Part shown: positions 18,448 through 25,791 of the stretch, one piece after another
Numbering within the stretch: the first letter of the stretch is position 1
Layout: each line of letters begins with the position of its first letter
DNA from: Neorhizobium galegae
GTDB lineage: Bacteria; Pseudomonadota; Alphaproteobacteria; Rhizobiales; Rhizobiaceae
Assembly: GCF_017877055.1 (NCBI RefSeq)
Contig: NZ_JAGIPG010000004.1
Coordinates: 62,001-126,000 of the forward strand
Length of the DNA stretch: 64,000 bases
Direction: 5' to 3'
Position numbers and translations under genes: made by a program
Notes under the pieces: generated by a model
Seen by the model: only the letters and a program-made list of their open reading frames with translations
Databases searched by the model: none
What the model was told of the DNA's origin: nothing

Positions 18448-19725
18448 ATGACCCGTATCACCGATCTCCGCGTCTTCGATCTCCGTTTTCCCACATCGCA
18501 GAGCCTGGACGGCTCCGACGCGATGAACCCGGATCCGGATTATTCGGCGGCCTATGTCATCCTCGATACCGATAGCGGAGATCTTGCCGGCCACGGCCTG
18601 ACCTTTACGATCGGGCGGGGCAACGACATCTGCTGCATGGCGATCAAGGCGATGCGGCATCTGGTGGTCGGGCAGGAACTCGAAACCTTCGCCGCCGCCC
18701 CCGGCAAATTCTGGCGGCACCTGACCAGCGACAGCCAGCTGCGCTGGATCGGCCCGGACAAGGGCGCCATCCACCTCGCCACCGGCGCGGTCGTCAATGC
18801 CTTCTGGGATCTGCTCGCCAAACAGCGCGGCAAACCCGTCTGGCAGCTGGTTTCCGAAATGTCGGCGGAAGAGATCGCCGATATCGTCGACTACCGCTAC
18901 CTGACCGACGTGCTGTCGCGCGAGGACGCACTGGCGATCCTGAAACGGGCTGAGGCGGGCAAGGCCGAGCGCATCGCGGTGCTGAAGCGCGAGGGTTATG
19001 CCTGCTACACGACCTCGGCCGGCTGGCTCGGTTATCCGGAAGACAAGCTGCGCCGGCTTTGCCACGAGGCGGTCGATGCGGGCTTCAACCATGTGAAGAT
19101 GAAGGTCGGCCGCGATCTCGAAGACGATATCCGGCGCCTCGCCATCGCCCGCGAGGTGATCGGCCCCGACCGCTTCCTGATGATCGATGCCAACCAGGTT
19201 TGGGAAGTCGGCCAGGCGATCGACTGGGTCAACAAACTCGCCTTCGCAAATCCCTTCTTCATCGAGGAGCCGACCAGCCCGGACGACATTGCCGGGCACC
19301 GCAAGATCCGCAATGGCATCCACCCGGTAAAGGTCGCGACCGGCGAGATGTGCCAGAACCGCATCATGTTCAAGCAGTTCATCGCCGAAGGCGCGATCGA
19401 CATCGTGCAGATCGATTCATGCCGCATGGGCGGGTTGAACGAGGTTCTGGCGGTGCTGCTGGTCGCCGCCAAATATAACCTTCCCGTCTGGCCGCATGCC
19501 GGCGGCGTGGGCCTTTGCGAATACGTGCAGCACCTTTCGATGCTCGACTACATCGCCGTATCCGGCACCAAGGAAGGCCGAGTGATCGAATATGTCGACC
19601 ACCTACACGAGCATTTCGTCGATCCCTGCATCATCGAGAACGCGGCCTACATGCCGCCGTCGCGGCCCGGCTTCTCGATCGAGATGAAACCGCAATCCAT
19701 CGCCGACTACACGTTCAAGGGTTGA
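18448..19725 (+). CDS. fucD: L-fuconate dehydratase (enolase superfamily)
   Basis: A 425-residue enolase-superfamily dehydratase of the mandelate racemase group. Catalytic K217/K219 are in NHVKMKVG. Mg ligands are D248 (DANQ), E274 (EEPTSPDD) and E300 (ATGE). The acid-base H350 is in WPHAGGVGLCEYVQH. The TTSAGWLGY stretch and this last motif are characteristic of L-fuconate dehydratases (and human ENOSF1). It converts L-fuconate to 2-keto-3-deoxy-L-fuconate in the cytosol. It is the last gene of the operon and ends at a bidirectional terminator. Of the cluster this is the most specific pointer to L-fucose. Confidence 0.9.
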   Translation: MTRITDLRVFDLRFPTSQSLDGSDAMNPDPDYSAAYVILDTDSGDLAGHGLTFTIGRGNDICCMAIKAMRHLVVGQELETFAAAPGKFWRHLTSDSQLRWIGPDKGAIHLATGAVVNAFWDLLAKQRGKPVWQLVSEMSAEEIADIVDYRYLTDVLSREDALAILKRAEAGKAERIAVLKREGYACYTTSAGWLGYPEDKLRRLCHEAVDAGFNHVKMKVGRDLEDDIRRLAIAREVIGPDRFLMIDANQVWEVGQAIDWVNKLAFANPFFIEEPTSPDDIAGHRKIRNGIHPVKVATGEMCQNRIMFKQFIAEGAIDIVQIDSCRMGGLNEVLAVLLVAAKYNLPVWPHAGGVGLCEYVQHLSMLDYIAVSGTKEGRVIEYVDHLHEHFVDPCIIENAAYMPPSRPGFSIEMKPQSIADYTFKG

Positions 19726-19734
19726 TAAAAGAGC

Positions 19735-19762
19735 ACGCCGGCATCAGCCGGCGTTTATTTTT
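19735..19762. terminator. Bidirectional terminator between fucD and the mannitol-dehydrogenase-family gene
   Basis: Arms ACGCCGGC (19735-19742) and GCCGGCGT (19747-19754) with an ATCA loop are followed by TTATTTTTT on the plus strand and GCTCTTTTATC on the minus strand. The stop codon of the minus-strand gene (19744-19746) lies in the loop. Confidence 0.85.
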
Positions 19763-21162
19763 TCAAGCTCTGCATTCACCCGCGCACGCCATGCGCTATT
19801 CTCCATGAGAGCCTGGGGGAACAGGCCGGGAATTGCGAAGAAGGGCGCCGACGGATCGCCCGCCGTCATCCTGGCGGCGGCGGCCTTGAGTTCCTCCGCG
19901 CGCGGATCGTTGATCTCGGCAGTCTTGCGGGCATAGGCGATCCAGAGAGCCACCACGTAAGCCGCAGACGACGCATCTCCACCATTCGCCAGGGCTTCCA
20001 TCGCACCTGCAAAAATGCGCTGCGGCAGTTTCTGGGTGCCGTCCATGGCGATCTGCTGCGTCTTGTGGGCGATCGTCGGGTTCTCGAAGCGCTCGATCAG
20101 CTGCTCCATATAGTGACCAAGGTCGATGCCCGGCACCGGATCGAGCGTCGTCACCGCCTCCGCCATATGGCGGCGGACCAGCGCCCGGTATTCCGGCACG
20201 GCCATGACGTCGCGCACGAACGTGAGATGCTTCAGCTGGCCGAGATAGGCGACCAGCGAGTGGGAGCCGTTGAGCAGCCGCAGCTTCATCTTTTCGTAAG
20301 GCTCGACGTCGTCGACGAAAAGCGCGCCGCCGGCTTCCCATTTCGGTCGGTCGGCGAGGAAATGGTCCTCGATCACCCATTGCATGAAGGGCTCGGTGCT
20401 CAGCGCCAGCCGGTCTTCGGCGCCGATCAATGTTTCGGCCAGCTCCCGCGTCTCGTCGGTCGCGGCCGGCACGATGCGGTCGACCATGCTGGAGGGAAAG
20501 GCGCCCTGGCCGGCGATCCAGTTGGCGAGCGCCGGATCGCGGGCGCCGGCCATCTCGATCACCAGCTTCCGGACGATGCGGCCATTGGTCGGCAGGTTGT
20601 CGCAGCAGAGCACCGTAAACGGCGGCAGGCCGGCGGCGTGGCGACGGGAGAGGCCTTCCACCAGATAACCGATCACGCCGGTCGGCGACGTCGGATCGGC
20701 CAGATCGGCCTTGATGGACGGATGGTTGCGGTCGAGCCCGCCGGAGACCGGATCGACGCCATAGGCCTTTTCGGTGACCGTGATGGTGACGATCCTGATC
20801 GCCGGGTCGGCCAGCAGCGCCAGGATTTCCGCCTGGTTCTCGGTGCCCGAAAGGCCCTTGACCACCGAGCCGACCACCTGCGCGCTGTCGCCGGCGGCGC
20901 TGCGTGCCACGACCGAATAGAGCCCGTCCTGCGCGGCGAGATCATGGACGATATCGACAGAACGTAAGCTGATGCCGACGATGCCCCATTCCCCGAACTC
21001 CGCCGCCAATGCCGCATCGGTATAGACCGCCTGGTGGGCGCGGTGAAAAGCGCCAAGGCCGATATGCACGATACCGGGCTTCAGTGCGGCCCGATCGTAA
21101 CCGGGTGCGATGACATGGGGGGCAAGCGGGGTAGAGGCGGAAAGGCGTGGCATTCTGATCAT
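19744..21162 (-). CDS. Mannitol dehydrogenase family oxidoreductase (mannonate/altronate/mannitol type)
   Basis: A 472-residue polyol-specific long-chain dehydrogenase. The N-terminal Rossmann part has GIVHIGLGAFHRAHQAVY. The C-terminal domain has the catalytic lysine region KMKLRLLNGSHS. Relatives reduce fructuronate (UxuB), tagaturonate (UxaB, a more distant branch) or fructose. The start is at 21162 or, three codons later, 21153. The same frame is open for 2.6 kb upstream, but that is the antisense shadow of the PLP-lyase gene. It converges on fucD. In context it could reduce D-tagaturonate from the LgoD-like enzyme to D-altronate, the UxaA substrate. That is inference; a role with D-mannonate or mannitol is the alternative. 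Confidence 0.85.
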   Translation of the reverse strand: MIRMPRLSASTPLAPHVIAPGYDRAALKPGIVHIGLGAFHRAHQAVYTDAALAAEFGEWGIVGISLRSVDIVHDLAAQDGLYSVVARSAAGDSAQVVGSVVKGLSGTENQAEILALLADPAIRIVTITVTEKAYGVDPVSGGLDRNHPSIKADLADPTSPTGVIGYLVEGLSRRHAAGLPPFTVLCCDNLPTNGRIVRKLVIEMAGARDPALANWIAGQGAFPSSMVDRIVPAATDETRELAETLIGAEDRLALSTEPFMQWVIEDHFLADRPKWEAGGALFVDDVEPYEKMKLRLLNGSHSLVAYLGQLKHLTFVRDVMAVPEYRALVRRHMAEAVTTLDPVPGIDLGHYMEQLIERFENPTIAHKTQQIAMDGTQKLPQRIFAGAMEALANGGDASSAAYVVALWIAYARKTAEINDPRAEELKAAAARMTAGDPSAPFFAIPGLFPQALMENSAWRARVNAELEKINAG

Positions 21163-21438
21163 GATGCCCGGAGTTTCGCGGGCATCCTCCCTTATTGACG
21201 GAGGCAGTGATAGCCCTGCCCGTGCGCATGGGTCAACGGCATGTTCTCGACATTCCGCCCGCGGAAGCGAAGAACCGTGAACTGGCGAGACTGGGGAAAC
21301 AAACTGCGGCGCCGCTTTCAAAACCTGCCAAATCTGATAGTCACTATCGCATTGGTTCGAGGGCACCCGGCGGATTTGCCGATCAACCCGGAACCGACCA
21401 GATTTTCGGCGCGGGGGCGCTGCGGACAGGGGGCACGC

Positions 21439-22089
21439 ATGCGGTTGATGGCAACTCTTTCGATGGCGCTCGCATTGGCCCTGACTGGGGCTCTCACCGG
21501 CTGTTCGCAGGTGGCCGAAAAGGCGGAAAACGCCGCCAACCGCTCCTTCACCAGTTATGCGATGGGCCGTCCCTATGCGGAGGTCGCCAATGTCGGCCAG
21601 TCGACGCTGGCGCGGCTTTCCGGCTCCGAGGCAACCTTCGGACCGATGATCGGCGCGACCCAGCTGAAAAACGGGATGACCATCTACCGGCATATCGCGC
21701 CGGCCGCCAGAACCGAGTCCGGTTCGAGCTTCGGTGGGCTCGTCGGCCGCTCGACCGTCTCGCAGAACAACCGGCTTTCCTATTTCCTGGTCGGCGCCGA
21801 CGGCATCGTCAAGGATTGGGCGACCGGTTCGGTGCAGGGCAGCACCAGCGACTGCGTGCAATATATCGGCGGCATCATCAACCGCTGCGCCGACATGCGG
21901 CAGGTCGAGGCCTCGCTCACGCTCTACGACACGCGCGTGGCGACCAGGGACGGCCAGCCGGTCTCGGCCTGGGGAGAGCCGGCCGTGCCCTCCGCCCCTC
22001 CTGCCACGCCCGCCCCGCATCAATCCGCACCTGCCGCCCGTCCAGCCGCAGCCGCCGTTGCGCGCCCGACCCCCGTCGCGACGCGCTGA
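21439..22089 (+). CDS. Putative lipoprotein, unknown function
   Basis: A 216-residue protein with a signal peptide (MRLMATLSMALALALTG) and a lipobox ending LTGC at about residue 20, so it should be lipid-anchored in the envelope. The middle is a compact, Gly/Ser-rich domain with two cysteines (DCVQYIGGIINRC) that could form a disulfide. The last 50 residues are Pro/Ala rich and disordered. The start at 21439 follows AGGGGG; the frame is open 66 codons further but that part has no leader character. I do not recognise the family. It stands alone, divergent from the sugar oxidoreductase and ahead of the PLP lyase. Confidence 0.75.
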   Translation: MRLMATLSMALALALTGALTGCSQVAEKAENAANRSFTSYAMGRPYAEVANVGQSTLARLSGSEATFGPMIGATQLKNGMTIYRHIAPAARTESGSSFGGLVGRSTVSQNNRLSYFLVGADGIVKDWATGSVQGSTSDCVQYIGGIINRCADMRQVEASLTLYDTRVATRDGQPVSAWGEPAVPSAPPATPAPHQSAPAARPAAAAVARPTPVATR

Positions 22090-22109
22090 GCAATCCGGCT
22101 TTCGCAGAC

Positions 22110-22133
22110 GGTCCCCCTTGGCGGGGCCTTTTG
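22110..22133 (+). terminator. Probable terminator after the lipoprotein gene
   Basis: GGTCCCC pairs with GGGGCC (one bulged T) and is followed by TTTT. It lies 20 bp after the stop at 22089. Confidence 0.5.
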
Positions 22134-22185
22134 CAATATTATCTCCGCTCATGGCATCCGCTGTTTTCAAGCCAGGAGATCCTTC

Positions 22186-23469
22186 ATGACCGCCCCGCAT
22201 CCCTCGAAGACGCATATCGGCAATCACAAGCTCCATCCCGAGACGCAGATGCTGAACTATGGCTACGACCCGGAGCTTTCCGAAGGCGCCGTGAAGCCGC
22301 CGGTCTTCCTCACCTCCACCTTCGTGTTCAAGTCCGCAGAGGAAGGCCGCGACTTCTTCGATTTCGTCTCCGGCCGCAAGGAGCCGCCGGCGGGGACGGG
22401 GGCGGGGCTGGTCTATTCGCGCTTCAACCATCCCAATAGCGAGATCGTCGAGGACCGGCTGGCGGTCTACGAGCAGGCGGAGAGCTGCGTGCTGTTTTCC
22501 TCCGGTATGTCGGCGATTGCCACGACGCTGATGGCTTTCGTCAGACCTGGCGACTGCGTGCTGCACTCGCAACCGCTCTACGGCGGCACCGAAACGCTGC
22601 TCGCCAAAACCTTCCTCAACATGGGCGTTGCGGCTGTCGGCTTTGCGGACGGGGTCAGCGAAGAGCTGGTCACGGCGGCAGCCGGTGAGGCAATGGGCAA
22701 GGGCCGCGTCTCGGTGATCCTGATCGAGACGCCCGCCAACCCGACCAACAGCCTGGTGGACGTGGCGATGATCCGCCGGGTAGCGGATGCGATCGGCGCA
22801 AAACAGGGCCACACGCCGGTGATCGCCTGCGACAACACGCTGCTCGGCCCGGTCTTCCAGCGGCCGATCGAGCACGGGGCGAATATCTCGCTCTATTCGC
22901 TGACCAAATATGTCGGCGGCCATTCCGACCTGATCGCCGGCGCGGCACTCGGCTCCAAGGCGGTGATGAAACAGGTGAAGGCGCTGCGCGGGGCGATCGG
23001 CACGCAGCTCGATCCGCATTCCTGCTGGATGCTCGGCCGCAGCCTGGAAACGCTGTCGATCCGCATGGAAAAGGCCAATACCAATGCACTCGCGGTCGCC
23101 GATTTCCTGCGCGGCCATCCGAATGTCGAGGCCATCCACTACCTGCCCTATCACGACCCGGCCTCGCCGGTTGGAAAGGTGTTTGCGGCGCAATGCACCG
23201 GCGGCGGCTCGACCTTCTCCTTCGACATCAGGGGCGGCCAGCCGGCCTCGTTCCGGTTCCTCAATGCGCTGCAGATCTTCAAGCTGGCGGTCAGCCTCGG
23301 GGGAACGGAATCGCTTGCCAGCCACCCGGCGACCATGACCCATTCCGGTGTGCCGGCCGAGGTGCGCCAGCGGATCGGCGTGCTCGACTCGACGATCCGG
23401 CTGTCGATCGGCATCGAACACCCCGACGACCTGATCGCCGACCTGACGATCGCGCTCGACCAGGCGTGA
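22186..23469 (+). CDS. Cystathionine gamma-synthase/methionine gamma-lyase family PLP enzyme
   Basis: A 427-residue Cys/Met metabolism PLP enzyme. It has the N-terminal STFVF stretch, the SSGMSAI cofactor loop (105-111), ETPANPT (181-187), a cofactor-contacting aspartate in ACDNT, the Schiff-base lysine K241 in YSLTKYVGGHSD and C-terminal SLGGTESLASHPATMTHS. Members make cystathionine, sulfhydrylate O-acyl-homoserine or degrade methionine; sequence does not settle which. An insertion rich in Pro/Gly (EPPAGTGAG, 66-74) is typical of the alphaproteobacterial 'cystathionine gamma-synthase family' branch. CAGGAGATCCTTC precedes the ATG. It is a single-gene unit. Confidence 0.9.
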   Translation: MTAPHPSKTHIGNHKLHPETQMLNYGYDPELSEGAVKPPVFLTSTFVFKSAEEGRDFFDFVSGRKEPPAGTGAGLVYSRFNHPNSEIVEDRLAVYEQAESCVLFSSGMSAIATTLMAFVRPGDCVLHSQPLYGGTETLLAKTFLNMGVAAVGFADGVSEELVTAAAGEAMGKGRVSVILIETPANPTNSLVDVAMIRRVADAIGAKQGHTPVIACDNTLLGPVFQRPIEHGANISLYSLTKYVGGHSDLIAGAALGSKAVMKQVKALRGAIGTQLDPHSCWMLGRSLETLSIRMEKANTNALAVADFLRGHPNVEAIHYLPYHDPASPVGKVFAAQCTGGGSTFSFDIRGGQPASFRFLNALQIFKLAVSLGGTESLASHPATMTHSGVPAEVRQRIGVLDSTIRLSIGIEHPDDLIADLTIALDQA

Positions 23470-23509
23470 GCGGGCCAACCGCTCCTGGAACCGGCCGCTA
23501 TCGGCGCCG

Positions 23510-23899
23510 TCATTCGTCCTCCTCCCCGGTTTGCCGGCGGCCGTCGTATTTGGGTTGCTCGTCTCCCTCGGGAAAAAGCCGGCAGATCCCGTCATAATAG
23601 ATTTTCGCACGACGAGGTTCTTCACCCCGCGCGCAGGGCGGATAGGCCGCATTGTAGCCGGCCTTGTATTGCGCCTCGGAGAGAAACCCGACGCAGCGTC
23701 TGGCGCGGCGGCATTTGCCGAGCGTACAGTCCTTCCAGAAGCCGACATGGGTGGCGCCGAGCTGCGAGAGCCTCTGGCGCGTCTCCTGCTGCTTCCGCTC
23801 CGGCAGCCGCCGAAACTCGCCCCAGGTCATTCCGAAGTAATGGGGTTCGGCATCTTCCTCTTCCTGCCTGCGCTTCCATTCCGCCTCGCTCAAGGCCAT
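23510..23899 (-). CDS. Small conserved-type protein, unknown function
   Basis: A 129-residue basic, charged protein that starts at the ATG at 23899 after AAGGAGGGCGAGCG; the open frame upstream lacks a ribosome site. It shows a Cys cluster (CTLGKCRRARRC, then C in YPPCARG and GICRLF) that could hold a metal, with an N-terminal MALSEAEWKRRQEEEDAEPHYFGMTWGEFRRLPERKQ segment. No signal peptide or membrane segment. I do not recognise the function. It converges with the PLP lyase (40-bp gap). Confidence 0.68.
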   Translation of the reverse strand: MALSEAEWKRRQEEEDAEPHYFGMTWGEFRRLPERKQQETRQRLSQLGATHVGFWKDCTLGKCRRARRCVGFLSEAQYKAGYNAAYPPCARGEEPRRAKIYYDGICRLFPEGDEQPKYDGRRQTGEEDE

Positions 23900-23977
23900 C
23901 GCTCGCCCTCCTTGTCCGGGCATGGTTCTTCGTTCACGCGGCCGGCCCGGCCCGTGTCGTTTGCTGGTTTGGAGAGC

Positions 23978-24033
23978 CCACACGAATGCGGAACCTCATT
24001 TGATTTTGTAATGGTGGCTCCGCATTCGCGTGG
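23978..24033. repeat. Long inverted repeat (15-bp arms)
   Basis: CCACACGAATGCGGA (23978-23992) pairs with TCCGCATTCGCGTGG (24019-24033), one G-T mismatch, around a 26-bp AT-richer loop. No T-run follows. It may be the 3' hairpin of the RNA-like region, or a dispersed element of which only one copy is in this window. Confidence 0.75.
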
Positions 24034-24240
24034 CCTTCGGCGTCTTTTCGAGGCTTCCGGCCCCTACAGGTGATCACCTCGCCCCACTGCGTGGCTGTGT
24101 TCCCGCCCGTCCTTTCGAGACAGGCTTGCCACTTGCACGGCTAATCCGAACCCGGCCTGGCGGCCAGGGGGAGACTTGATAGGCGGCTTCATCCGAAGAC
24201 ATCGCCGCCATGGCTTTCACCTCCCTCACCTTCCCCGCAC
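24034..24240 (-). ncRNA. Possible group II intron 5' fragment (domain I-like)
   Basis: Read on the minus strand from 24240, the sequence begins GTGCG, the canonical group II 5' end. It continues with AGGTGAAAGCC, a stem closed by TCTCGAAAGGA and then GGGAACACAGCCACGC, which is laid out like the domain I core of bacterial introns (Ll.LtrB has a comparable GAAAG...GGGAACA...GCACG order). No reverse transcriptase, domain V or 3' end follows, so any intron would be a truncated remnant. The resemblance is by eye and weak. Confidence 0.25.
24074..24211 (-). CDS. Possible 45-residue small protein
   Basis: An ATG at 24211 follows a perfect GGGAGGTG ribosome site by 6 nt and opens 45 codons (MAAMSSDEAAYQVSPWPP...), strongly basic in the second half. 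It lies within the RNA-like region, so the ribosome-site match may be part of a structured RNA instead. No family recognised. Confidence 0.25.
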   Translation of the reverse strand: MAAMSSDEAAYQVSPWPPGRVRISRASGKPVSKGRAGTQPRSGAR

Positions 24241-24424
24241 GTTACGGTTCCAATGAGGGCGCCGGCCTCCGCCTGCCCGCGAACGTCTCGCGAAACACTC
24301 CGGCGACGGAAGCGAGCGGATTATAGGCACAGGTGGCGAGGGCGGGGACGACGGAGGGGCTAAGCCATTGAGACAATTGGAGCGACCCGGCAAAACTTGA
24401 GCGGGTTCCGGCGCCTGGGCCGGA

Positions 24425-24754
24425 TCAGTTGTAGCCGAGCGACTTCAACGTCATGTCCATCCAGAAGAAACCGCCAAGCCCAGCCGCGGCTGTGATCGCA
24501 AACAATATCCATCCGGCCGTCGTCAATGTGCTGCGCTCGGCATCGCGATAGGGGTAGCGGTTGCCGGTGACGAGAAAATAGAGACCGAAAACCACGCATA
24601 CGGCCAGCAGAACGACGATGCGCGGCATCCATGCGACGGTGTCGGCACCCAATTGCGCCTGATGGAGCGGCTGCCATATGGCGGACCACCCCACGACCGC
24701 CCCGACCAGCAGCACCAGCAAGCCACCCAGACGGTATTTCATCTCTGCAAACAT
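24425..24754 (-). CDS. Small inner-membrane protein, unknown function
   Basis: A 109-residue protein with three predicted transmembrane helices: about 8-28 (LGGLLVLLVGAVVGWSAIW), 44-62 (RIVVLLAVCVVFGLYFLV) and 78-98 (GWILFAITAAAGLGGFFW). The stretch TGNRYPYRDAE lies in a loop. GGAGGGG sits 4 nt before the ATG at 24754; a second in-frame ATG is four codons later. No motif indicates a function. Confidence 0.65.
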   Translation of the reverse strand: MFAEMKYRLGGLLVLLVGAVVGWSAIWQPLHQAQLGADTVAWMPRIVVLLAVCVVFGLYFLVTGNRYPYRDAERSTLTTAGWILFAITAAAGLGGFFWMDMTLKSLGYN

Positions 24755-24933
24755 TACCCCTCCTGCAACCTGAACTTGATGAATGCGGGCAACATAGAGG
24801 GTAAATCGGTGTTCGGGAAGCGGCGGGAGGCTAGGTGAGAGGCAAAATCGCGGGGGTTGGGTTGGGCAGCCCGAGGGGTGTCAGGGCTGGCGGAACGGGG
24901 GAGCGCGGGCAGGTGTTCTCGCAGAACGAAGGA

Positions 24934-24962
24934 TGGATTCTCGGGTTATGCCCGAGGAAGAC
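24934..24962. repeat. Degenerate palindromic repeat copy
   Basis: A decayed copy of the 29-bp element (inner part TCTCGGGTTATGCCCGAGG). It keeps a CTCGGG/CCCGAG hairpin but has several substitutions relative to the 25445 copy. It lies in the 383-bp gene-free stretch 24755-25137, which otherwise shows only the 25052 copy. Confidence 0.7.
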
Positions 24963-25051
24963 GACGTTAAAGGTGGTGCCACGGATTCGACACAACACCA
25001 GTCGGGGGGTTCTCGGCGTAACGTCGGACGCCTCTGTTCCCCCTCTCGGTC

Positions 25052-25080
25052 GTCATCCTCGGGCTCGACCCGAGGATCTA
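25052..25080. repeat. Palindromic repeat upstream of the GIY-YIG gene
   Basis: Arms CCTCGGG/CCCGAGG around CTCGA, in the same orientation as the copy at 25561. It is followed after about 10 bp by CACAAA and GGATTGACG and then the GIY-YIG reading frame. The same order recurs before the pseudogene at 25620. Confidence 0.88.
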
Positions 25081-25137
25081 CCCCTCCCCACAAATGCCCG
25101 GATTGACGGCACCACACAACCATTCCATCATGCTCGC

Positions 25138-25428
25138 ATGGCGGGATATGTCTACATCGTCACCAACGAGAAGCACGGGACGCTCTATATCGGCGTGACC
25201 TCCGATCTCGCCAATCGCATCTATGAGCACCGCGAGGAACATCACCCCGGCTTCACCTCGAAATACGGCTGCAAGCGGCTGGTCTGGTACGAAGCCCACG
25301 ACAACATCGTCAGCGCCATTCAGCGGGAGAGGTCGCTCAAGCGCTGGTATCGGCGGTGGAAGATCGACCTAATCGAGAGGGTGAACCCGGAATGGCGGGA
25401 TTTGTATGCGGAGTTGGGAGGATGGTAA
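25138..25428 (+). CDS. GIY-YIG nuclease-domain protein
   Basis: A 96-residue single-domain GIY-YIG protein: YVYIV (about 4-8) as the GIY strand, LYIGVTSDLANRIYEHR with the second motif and the catalytic arginine, then a Glu in IQRERSLKRW. It ends in the family's usual YRRWKIDLIERVNPEWRDLY. Such proteins cut DNA in homing nucleases, UvrC and SLX1; the role of these short stand-alone members is unknown. The start at 25138 is set by the domain; no clear ribosome site precedes it, and the frame is open about 100 codons further through repeat DNA. Palindromic repeats in opposite orientation flank it (25052 and 25445), and a decayed second copy lies 190 bp downstream. The tie between gene and repeats is inference. 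Confidence 0.82.
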   Translation: MAGYVYIVTNEKHGTLYIGVTSDLANRIYEHREEHHPGFTSKYGCKRLVWYEAHDNIVSAIQRERSLKRWYRRWKIDLIERVNPEWRDLYAELGGW

Positions 25429-25444
25429 GGTCGCGGGTGGGATG

Positions 25445-25473
25445 TGGATCCTCGGGTCAAGCCCGAGGATGAC
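25445..25473. repeat. Palindromic repeat downstream of the GIY-YIG gene
   Basis: The same 29-bp element as at 25052 but inverted, starting 16 bp after the GIY-YIG stop. Together the two copies bracket the gene. Confidence 0.9.
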
Positions 25474-25560
25474 GACCGAGAGGGTAGAGTTGGAGTGCTC
25501 AAGAAAAAGATGAGAGAGTATTACCGTGCTGTTTCGCGCCCCGGCACGACCTTCAACGTC

Positions 25561-25589
25561 GTCATCCTCGGGCTTGACCCGAGGATCCA
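25561..25589. repeat. Palindromic repeat upstream of the GIY-YIG pseudogene
   Basis: A perfect-consensus copy (arms CCTCGGG/CCCGAGG, spacer CTTGA). It is followed by CACAAACGGAGGGATTGACG, matching the spacer between the 25052 repeat and the intact GIY-YIG gene. Confidence 0.9.
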
Positions 25590-25619
25590 CGCTCACAAAC
25601 GGAGGGATTGACGAGACTC

Positions 25620-25723
25620 CCCCACGACGCCATCGTCAGCGCCAGAAGTCGCTCAAGCGATGGTACCGGCAGTAGAAGATCGAGCTGTTCGATAATATAA
25701 ATCCGGAATGGTGGGATTTCTAA
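25620..25723 (+). pseudogene. Remnant of a second GIY-YIG gene
   Basis: This stretch aligns with the 3' third of the intact gene. CCCACGACGCCATCGTCAGC matches its CACGACAACATCGTCAGC, GTCGCTCAAGCGATGGTACC matches GTCGCTCAAGCGCTGGTATC, and it ends with CCGGAATGGTGGGATTTC against CCGGAATGGCGGGATTTG. An in-frame TAG replaces a Trp codon (GGCAGTAGAAG against GGCGGTGGAAG), an internal deletion removes about 12 bp near AGCGCC, and the whole 5' part is gone. It is not expressed as a functional nuclease. A TAA closes it at 25723. The 363-bp stretch 25429-25791 holds nothing else apart from the two repeats. Confidence 0.85.
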
Positions 25724-25791
25724 TATGAGATTTGGTGAAATCAGATATCGGCTTGCCTTCAATTACCGCTAAAAGCTACGAAAGCGCAGGC

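Larger units (their letters stand above)
23900..24424. other. 525-bp region without a recognised gene
   Basis: This stretch holds a long inverted repeat (23978-24033), a 12-bp palindrome AGGTGATCACCT at 24068-24079 and, on the minus strand, sequence resembling the 5' part of a group II intron (from 24240 leftward) that also spells a 45-codon reading frame. No tRNA or classical regulatory RNA was recognised. The remainder up to 24424 shows nothing I can name. Confidence 0.5.

Noticed and set aside
22090..22185. SAM-II type riboswitch ahead of the PLP lyase
   Set aside because: The 97-bp gap is largely taken up by a terminator-like stem and a plain ribosome site. No pseudoknot pattern was seen.
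21163..23748. Upstream two thirds of a 1334-codon minus-strand frame
   Set aside because: Only the 3' third (from 21162) is the mannitol-dehydrogenase-family gene. The rest is antisense to the PLP lyase and lipoprotein genes.
23900..24424. tmRNA, RNase P RNA or 6S RNA
   Set aside because: I looked for their conserved cores (for example the GGAAAGTCCGGGC of RNase P and a tmRNA tag frame) on both strands and did not find them.
24835..25137. Long N-terminal extension of the GIY-YIG protein
   Set aside because: The extra 101 codons run through two palindromic repeats and have no domain character. The conserved domain starts at 25138.
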